This document shows positions 12,510 through 16,772 of a stretch of 16,772 nucleotides of DNA, piece after piece. The notes under the pieces were generated by a model. The model ran no database searches and was not told the origin of the DNA. It saw only the letters and a list, made by a program, of their open reading frames with translations. Where the stretch lies: the NCBI GenBank assembly GCA_045806105.1, contig JBJMJY010000106.1, forward strand, positions 1-16,772. The letters are read 5' to 3'. The position numbers and the translations under genes are program-made. The number at the start of each line of letters is the position of its first letter. Positions within the stretch are counted from its first letter, which is position 1. The DNA comes from AC-32 sp045806105 (GTDB lineage Bacteria > Actinomycetota > Thermoleophilia > Gaiellales > Gaiellaceae).

Positions 12510-15431
12510 GTGCCGTTGAGCCTGCTCGCAGGCCCTGCCAACGCGGGGAAGGTCGCGCTCCTGCTCGAGCGCTACCTGGCCGCGCTCCAGTCCGATCCGA
12601 TCCTGATCGTGCCGAACCGGCCGGACGTCGACCGCGCCGAACGGGAGCTGCTGAAGCGTGCCGGAGCGCTCGTCGGCGGCTCGATCGGCACCTTCGACGA
12701 CGTCTTCGAGCGCATCGCGCGCGGCAACGGTGGCCACAAGCCGGTCATTACCCCGGCCCAGCGGACGCTGCTGCTGCGGCGCGTGGTGGCGCAGGCGCGG
12801 AACCGCTCCGCCCGTTTCTCCGGCTTCGCCGACTCGCTCGGCTCGACGGTCGCCGAGCTCGAGTCGGCGCTGGTCGAGCCCGGGGAGCTGGATGGCGAGC
12901 TCGCCGAGCTGTACGCGGCCTACCGCGAGGAGCTCGAGCGGCTCGGGCTGTGGGATCGGGAGCTCGAGCGCCGCCACGCCGCGGAACGCGCCGCCGGCGA
13001 CCTGTCGGCGTGGGAGCCGCGGCCCGTCTTCGCCTACGGCTTCGAGGACCTGACGGGCGCGGAGTGGGCGCTGCTCGAGGCGCTCTCGGCGCGCGGCGAG
13101 GTGACGGTGTCGCTGCCATACGAGCCCGGCCGCGACGCGTTCGCCTCGCTCTCCCGCACCGCCGAGGACCTCGGCCGCCTCGCGGAAGGCCGCATCGAGG
13201 AGCTGCCCGCGAGCCCCGAGGCGAGAACGCCGGTGCTCGCCCACCTCGAGCGGTTCCTGTTCCGCGACGAAGGACCGGAGCGCACGCCCGAGCTGGACGG
13301 GTCGCTGCGCTTCCTCGAAGGCGCCGGCATCCGCGGCACGCTCGAGCTCGTCGCGGACGAGATCCTGGCGCTGCTACGCGAAGACACTCCGGCCGACGAG
13401 ATCGCGATCGTCTGCCCCGCACTCGAGCGCTGGCGCGCCCCGCTCGACACCGCCTTCGCGACCCTCGGGGTGCCGTACTCGCTCGAAGGCCGCCTGCGGC
13501 TGGGCCAGACGCCGTTCGGCCAGGCGCTGCTCTCCCTGCTGCGCTACGCGTGGCTGGACGGCGAGCGGCGCGACCTGTTCTCGTTCCTGCGCTCCCCGTA
13601 TTCGGGGATCACGCGCGCGCACGCCGACTTCCTCGAGGGCCGGCTCCGCGGCCGCGGGGTCGTCGAGGCCGCGCGCGTCGAGGAGGAGATCCAGAAGCTC
13701 CGAGGCCAGCCGCTGCCGCACCTCGATGCCGTCCGCGGCGCCCAGGACCCGCTCGGCGCCGTCCGTGACCTCGCCCGGGCGATGGCGCGCGCCGCCCACG
13801 GCCTTGACGCGCCGCCCATCCACGAGGGCGCGCGGCTCGACCTGCGAGCGCACGAGGCGGCCGCGAAGCTCATCAGGGAGCTCGAGGGCTGGCGCGACGT
13901 CGGCGGCGAGGCCAGCCGCGACGAGGTCGTCGCGCTCCTCGCCGATGCATCGGTGCGGCTCGGCGCTGCCGGCGAAGCAGGGCGGGTTGCCGTGCTCGAC
14001 CTCCTCCGCGCGCGCACGCGTCGCTTCGAGGTCGTCTTCGTCGTCGGGCTGGAGGAGGGCAGGCTCCCGCGCCGCTCGCAGGGCTCGCCGTTCCTGGACG
14101 AGGAACAGAAGGGAGAGCTCGAGCGCGCCTCGCGCAGCGGCCGCCTGCTGCGCACCGACCCGGTCTCGCGCGACCGCTACCTCTTCTACACCGCCTGCAC
14201 CCGGCCGACGCGGAGGCTCTACCTCGTCCGCGAGGCAGCGAGCGACGACGGCGCGCCGCGCGAGTCGAGCCCGTTCTGGGACGAGGCGCGCGCGCTCTTC
14301 GAGAGCGACGAGGTCGAGCGCTGGACTCGCCGGCGGCCGCTCGCCGCGCTGACGTGGCCGCTCGAGGGTGCGCCGAGCGAGCGGGAGCGCCTGCGCGCCG
14401 TGGCCTCGCTCGCGCCCGCCGACGCTGCGGCGGCGACCTCGCTCGCCCGCGCCAACGGCTGGGAGCGGCGGCTCGACCGTGCGCTCGATGCCTTCCGGCG
14501 GCCGACGCGCCTGACGCACCCGGCCGTGCTCGAGGAGCTGCGGCAGAAGGCGAGCTTCTCCGTCACCGACCTCGAGCGTTTCGCCGACTGCTCGTCGATG
14601 TGGTTCGTCGAGCGGCTCCTCCAGCCGCGCAGCATCGACGCCGAGGTCGACGCGCGACTACGCGGCACCGTCGCGCACCAGGCGCTGTTCACGTTCTTCA
14701 AGGGCCTGCCGAAGCGCACCGGCGACGAGCGGGTGCGACCGGAGAACCTCGAGGAGGCGCTCGAGTTCCTGCGCGAGTGCCTGCGCGACGCGCTGCAGGC
14801 GCACCTGCGGATCGACGTGCCGGAGCTGGAGCGGCGGGAGCTCGAGCAGAGCCTCGCACGCGACCTCGAGAAGCTCGTCCGCCGCGAGGCGGAGTCGCCG
14901 AGCCCGCTCGTCCCCGACCGCTTCGAGGTCTCGTTCGGCTCGGAGCGCTCCGCGCCGGAGCTGCAGCGCGGCCTCGACCTCGGCGGCTTCACCGTCTCCG
15001 GGAAGATCGACCGCATCGACCGCGACCCCTTCGGCGCGCGCGGGATGGTGGTCGACTACAAGTCCGGCCGCAGCGCGCACACGGCCGCCGAGATCGAGCG
15101 CGAGCTGCACCTGCAGATCCCGCTCTACATGCTCGTGCTGCGCGACCTCGTCGGGGTCGAGCCGCTCGGCGGGATCTACCGTGCGCTGGCCGGCGAGGGG
15201 CAGGCGCGCGGCGTCCTCCGGGCCGAGGCGCGCGAGGACGGGCTGCCGGGCTTCCAGCGCAACGACTACGTGGACGAGGACACGTTCTGGGGCGGGATCG
15301 AGCGCGCGCAGGAGCACGCGCGGGCGACGGTGGGGCGCATCCGCGAGGGCGACGTGCGCCACGACCCCAAGCGCGGCTCCTGCCCGCAGTGGTGCGACCT
15401 GTGGCCGATGTGCCGGGTGAGGCGATCGTGA
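12510..15431 (+). CDS. addB: AddB-like helicase/nuclease subunit (973 aa)
   Basis: Subunit of an AddAB/RecBCD-type complex that resects DNA double-strand breaks for RecA loading. The N-terminus has a degenerate Walker A, GPANAGKV, with Val where Ser/Thr should bind magnesium. The middle holds an inactive-helicase-like fold with VVFVVGLEEGRLPRRSQGSPFLDEEQ and a motif-VI-like YLFYTACTRPTRRLYLV. The C-terminal PD-(D/E)XK nuclease is intact: RGTVAHQALF (H723), GKIDRID (D834) and VVDYKSG (D849-Y-K851). Cys694 (FADCSSMWF) plus Cys958, Cys962 and Cys968 at the C-terminus make the four-cysteine iron-sulfur staple of AddB/Cas4 nucleases. The GTG start follows a -10 box by 6 bases. Length is somewhat below B. 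subtilis AddB. AddA-like helicase follows after 97 bases of structured spacer. Confidence 0.85.
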   Translation: MPLSLLAGPANAGKVALLLERYLAALQSDPILIVPNRPDVDRAERELLKRAGALVGGSIGTFDDVFERIARGNGGHKPVITPAQRTLLLRRVVAQARNRSARFSGFADSLGSTVAELESALVEPGELDGELAELYAAYREELERLGLWDRELERRHAAERAAGDLSAWEPRPVFAYGFEDLTGAEWALLEALSARGEVTVSLPYEPGRDAFASLSRTAEDLGRLAEGRIEELPASPEARTPVLAHLERFLFRDEGPERTPELDGSLRFLEGAGIRGTLELVADEILALLREDTPADEIAIVCPALERWRAPLDTAFATLGVPYSLEGRLRLGQTPFGQALLSLLRYAWLDGERRDLFSFLRSPYSGITRAHADFLEGRLRGRGVVEAARVEEEIQKLRGQPLPHLDAVRGAQDPLGAVRDLARAMARAAHGLDAPPIHEGARLDLRAHEAAAKLIRELEGWRDVGGEASRDEVVALLADASVRLGAAGEAGRVAVLDLLRARTRRFEVVFVVGLEEGRLPRRSQGSPFLDEEQKGELERASRSGRLLRTDPVSRDRYLFYTACTRPTRRLYLVREAASDDGAPRESSPFWDEARALFESDEVERWTRRRPLAALTWPLEGAPSERERLRAVASLAPADAAAATSLARANGWERRLDRALDAFRRPTRLTHPAVLEELRQKASFSVTDLERFADCSSMWFVERLLQPRSIDAEVDARLRGTVAHQALFTFFKGLPKRTGDERVRPENLEEALEFLRECLRDALQAHLRIDVPELERRELEQSLARDLEKLVRREAESPSPLVPDRFEVSFGSERSAPELQRGLDLGGFTVSGKIDRIDRDPFGARGMVVDYKSGRSAHTAAEIERELHLQIPLYMLVLRDLVGVEPLGGIYRALAGEGQARGVLRAEAREDGLPGFQRNDYVDEDTFWGGIERAQEHARATVGRIREGDVRHDPKRGSCPQWCDLWPMCRVRRS

Positions 15432-15447
15432 GCACGTCGCTTGCGAT

Positions 15448-15527
15448 GTGCGCTTTCAGGCCGAGCCGGCTTTGCTGGCTCGGTCGTATGCGCCGCCGGC
15501 CTGGACCGTGTGGATTGAAAGGTGCAC
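15448..15527 (+). ncRNA. Candidate structured RNA leader between addB and addA
   Basis: Two nested elements are visible. A 12-bp hairpin spans 15459-15485: CCGAGCC (15461-15467) pairs with GGCTCGG (15477-15483), extended inward by GGC/GCT (one G-U pair) to a TTT loop and outward by GG/TC (one G-U). A closing stem joins GTGCGCTTTCA (15448-15458) to TGAAAG-G-TGCAC (15516-15527), 11 bp with one bulged G and one G-U pair. The 3' strand contains the addA ribosome-binding site and ends one base before its GTG. The fold would therefore hide translation initiation. Function is inferred, and an inverted-repeat element is the alternative. Confidence 0.45.
15517..15524 (+). promoter_or_regulatory. Ribosome-binding site of addA
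   Basis: GAAAGGTG ends 4 bases before the GTG at 15529. An in-frame TGA at 15517-15519 leaves GTG 15529 as the first possible start. The site lies in the 3' strand of the long-range stem with 15448-15458. Confidence 0.55.
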
Positions 15528-15528
15528 T

Positions 15529-16772
15529 GTGAACGCCGTCGAGACTCCGAACGTCGAGCAGCAGCGCGCGATCGAGGAGCGCGGCGTCGTCTTCGTCTCC
15601 GCGGGCGCCGGCACCGGCAAGACGACCGTCATCGTCGAGCGGTTCTGCAAGGCGGTCTGCGAGCGCGGCCTCGACGTCGACTCGCTGCTCGTGATCACGT
15701 ACACGGAGCGCGCGGCCGGCGAGCTGCGCGGGCGGATCCGCAAGCGCCTGCACGAGCTCGGCCGCCACGACCTGGAGCGCGAGCTCGACGGCGCCTGGAT
15801 CTCGACCATCCACGGCTTCTGCCACCGGTTGCTGAAGGCACACCCGTTCGCGGCGGGCATCGACCCGCGCTTCCGCGTGCTCGACGACAGCCAGGGGCGC
15901 GTTCTCCGCGGCGAGGCGTTCCGCGCGGCGCTCGAGGAGTTCTGCGGCGATGACGAGACGCGGCTGCGGCTGCTCGCCTCCTACGGGGGACGACGGCTGC
16001 GCCGGATGCTGACCGGCGTGCACGAGACGCTGCGCTCCTCCGGGCTCGAGCTCCGGATCGACCCGCGCGAGGAGCCGGAGCTGGCCGAGCGGCTCGAGGA
16101 GCTTCGGGGCTACGCGCGGGCTGCCGGCGACGAGCGCGCGATCCGGTACCTGGAGACATCGCACCTGCCGGAGGAGCTGCTCGACCTCTCCGACCTCGCC
16201 TCGCCCGAGCTGGACGAGCCGCGCCGCGCGGTCGAGGCGGCCGCACTCGAGGCGCTCGCGGCGCGCGACCAGGAGCAGCTGCAGGAGCTGCTGCTCGCCT
16301 ATGACGCCGCCTACCGCGAGGCTAGGGACCGCGATTCCGCGCTCGACTTCGAGGACCTGCAGCTGCTGGCGCGCGAGCTGCTTCGCGACCACCCCGAGAT
16401 CCGCGAGCGCGAGAGCTGGCGCTTCCGCTCGATCATGGTCGACGAGTTCCAGGACACGAACCGCCTCCAGACGGAGCTGCTCGACCTGCTCTCGGAGGGG
16501 ACGGGCGGCGACCTCTTCGTCGTCGGTGACGAGTTCCAGTCGATCTACGGCTTCCGGCACGCCGACGTGGCCGTGTTCAGGGAGCGGCGCGCGGCCGCAG
16601 AGACCGTCCTGCAGCTCACGCTCAACCACCGCTCGCGGCCAGAGGTGCTCGCTGCGGTGAACGAGCTGTTCGCGGCAGAGTTCGGCGACGAGTTCCAGCG
16701 GCTCGAGCCCGCCGGCGGGCCCTCGCCTGCGCTGGCGAACGCCTTCGAGCTGCTCGTCACCGACAAGGTCGC
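15529..16772 (+). CDS. addA: AddA-like UvrD-family helicase/nuclease, 5' part (partial)
   Basis: Superfamily 1A helicase subunit expected to partner the AddB-like protein. The 414 codons present cover the first half. Motif I SAGAGTGKTT has K31-T32. Motif Ia is LLVITYTERAAGELRGRI, followed by WISTIHGFCHRLLKAHP, typical of RecB/AddA. Motif II is VDEFQDTN (D305-E306), motif III is VVGDEFQSIYGFRHADV, and the motif IV start is LTLNHRSRPEVL. All ATPase residues seen are intact, in contrast to the AddB P-loop. Motifs V-VI and the expected C-terminal nuclease domain lie beyond the window. The GTG start has a fair ribosome-binding site and follows an in-frame stop. A plain UvrD/PcrA helicase is less likely given the AddB neighbour and the STIHGFCHRLL block. 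Confidence 0.88.
   Translation, partial: MNAVETPNVEQQRAIEERGVVFVSAGAGTGKTTVIVERFCKAVCERGLDVDSLLVITYTERAAGELRGRIRKRLHELGRHDLERELDGAWISTIHGFCHRLLKAHPFAAGIDPRFRVLDDSQGRVLRGEAFRAALEEFCGDDETRLRLLASYGGRRLRRMLTGVHETLRSSGLELRIDPREEPELAERLEELRGYARAAGDERAIRYLETSHLPEELLDLSDLASPELDEPRRAVEAAALEALAARDQEQLQELLLAYDAAYREARDRDSALDFEDLQLLARELLRDHPEIRERESWRFRSIMVDEFQDTNRLQTELLDLLSEGTGGDLFVVGDEFQSIYGFRHADVAVFRERRAAAETVLQLTLNHRSRPEVLAAVNELFAAEFGDEFQRLEPAGGPSPALANAFELLVTDKV

Noticed and set aside
14989..16629. 546-residue minus-strand open frame under addB/addA
   Set aside because: Antisense to two genes with complete helicase and nuclease motifs; composition typical of GC-rich shadows.

Overview
The window is very GC-rich, uses GTG starts freely and has almost gap-free coding. 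Its gene content (ParA/FtsZ cell-division proteins, a poxvirus-like topoisomerase IB, AddAB-type recombination genes, several genes with TANNNT -10 boxes abutting the start codon) suggests a high-GC actinobacterium, probably of the Thermoleophilia (Gaiellales/Solirubrobacterales) type. The taxonomic call is an inference from style and content.

Layout, left to right. 1-49: possible tail of an upstream gene. 100-327: small helical hypothetical protein, followed by a terminator-like hairpin. 425-2729: a ParA-family ATPase gene interrupted by an in-frame TAG, overlapping an ftsZ whose GTPase core is preceded by about 135 extra residues. 2810-3772 (+) and 3769-5382 (-): an unrecognised protein converging on a polytopic GT-C-like membrane protein, with their stop codons overlapping in CTAG. 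5425-9490: a tight five-gene operon made of a gamma-glutamyltranspeptidase-family protein, a GNAT acetyltransferase, a DedA membrane protein, an exported phosphoesterase and a stand-alone HD-GYP domain. The first four are joined by GTGA stop/start overlaps. 9487-9813 (-): an MmcQ/YjbR-like protein, again converging through CTAG. 9838-9920: a REPIN-like inverted repeat. 10036-11109 (-): an isocitrate dehydrogenase-family enzyme. 11157-12176: topoisomerase IB. 12236-12433: a two-CxxC mini-protein behind a structured leader and ahead of a clear intrinsic terminator. 12510-15431 and 15529-end: AddB-like and AddA-like helicase/nuclease subunits, separated by a strongly folded spacer that can sequester the addA ribosome-binding site. 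addA runs off the right edge.

The most interesting points are: (i) the ParA-FtsZ module, with an amber codon inside the ATPase and an extended, proline-linked FtsZ; (ii) two candidate RNA-level switches, in front of the zinc-ribbon gene and of addA; (iii) the recurring leaderless promoter architecture; (iv) enzymes with altered key residues (GGT family, isocitrate dehydrogenase family, AddB P-loop). No tRNA, rRNA, CRISPR array, transposase gene or phage gene was seen.
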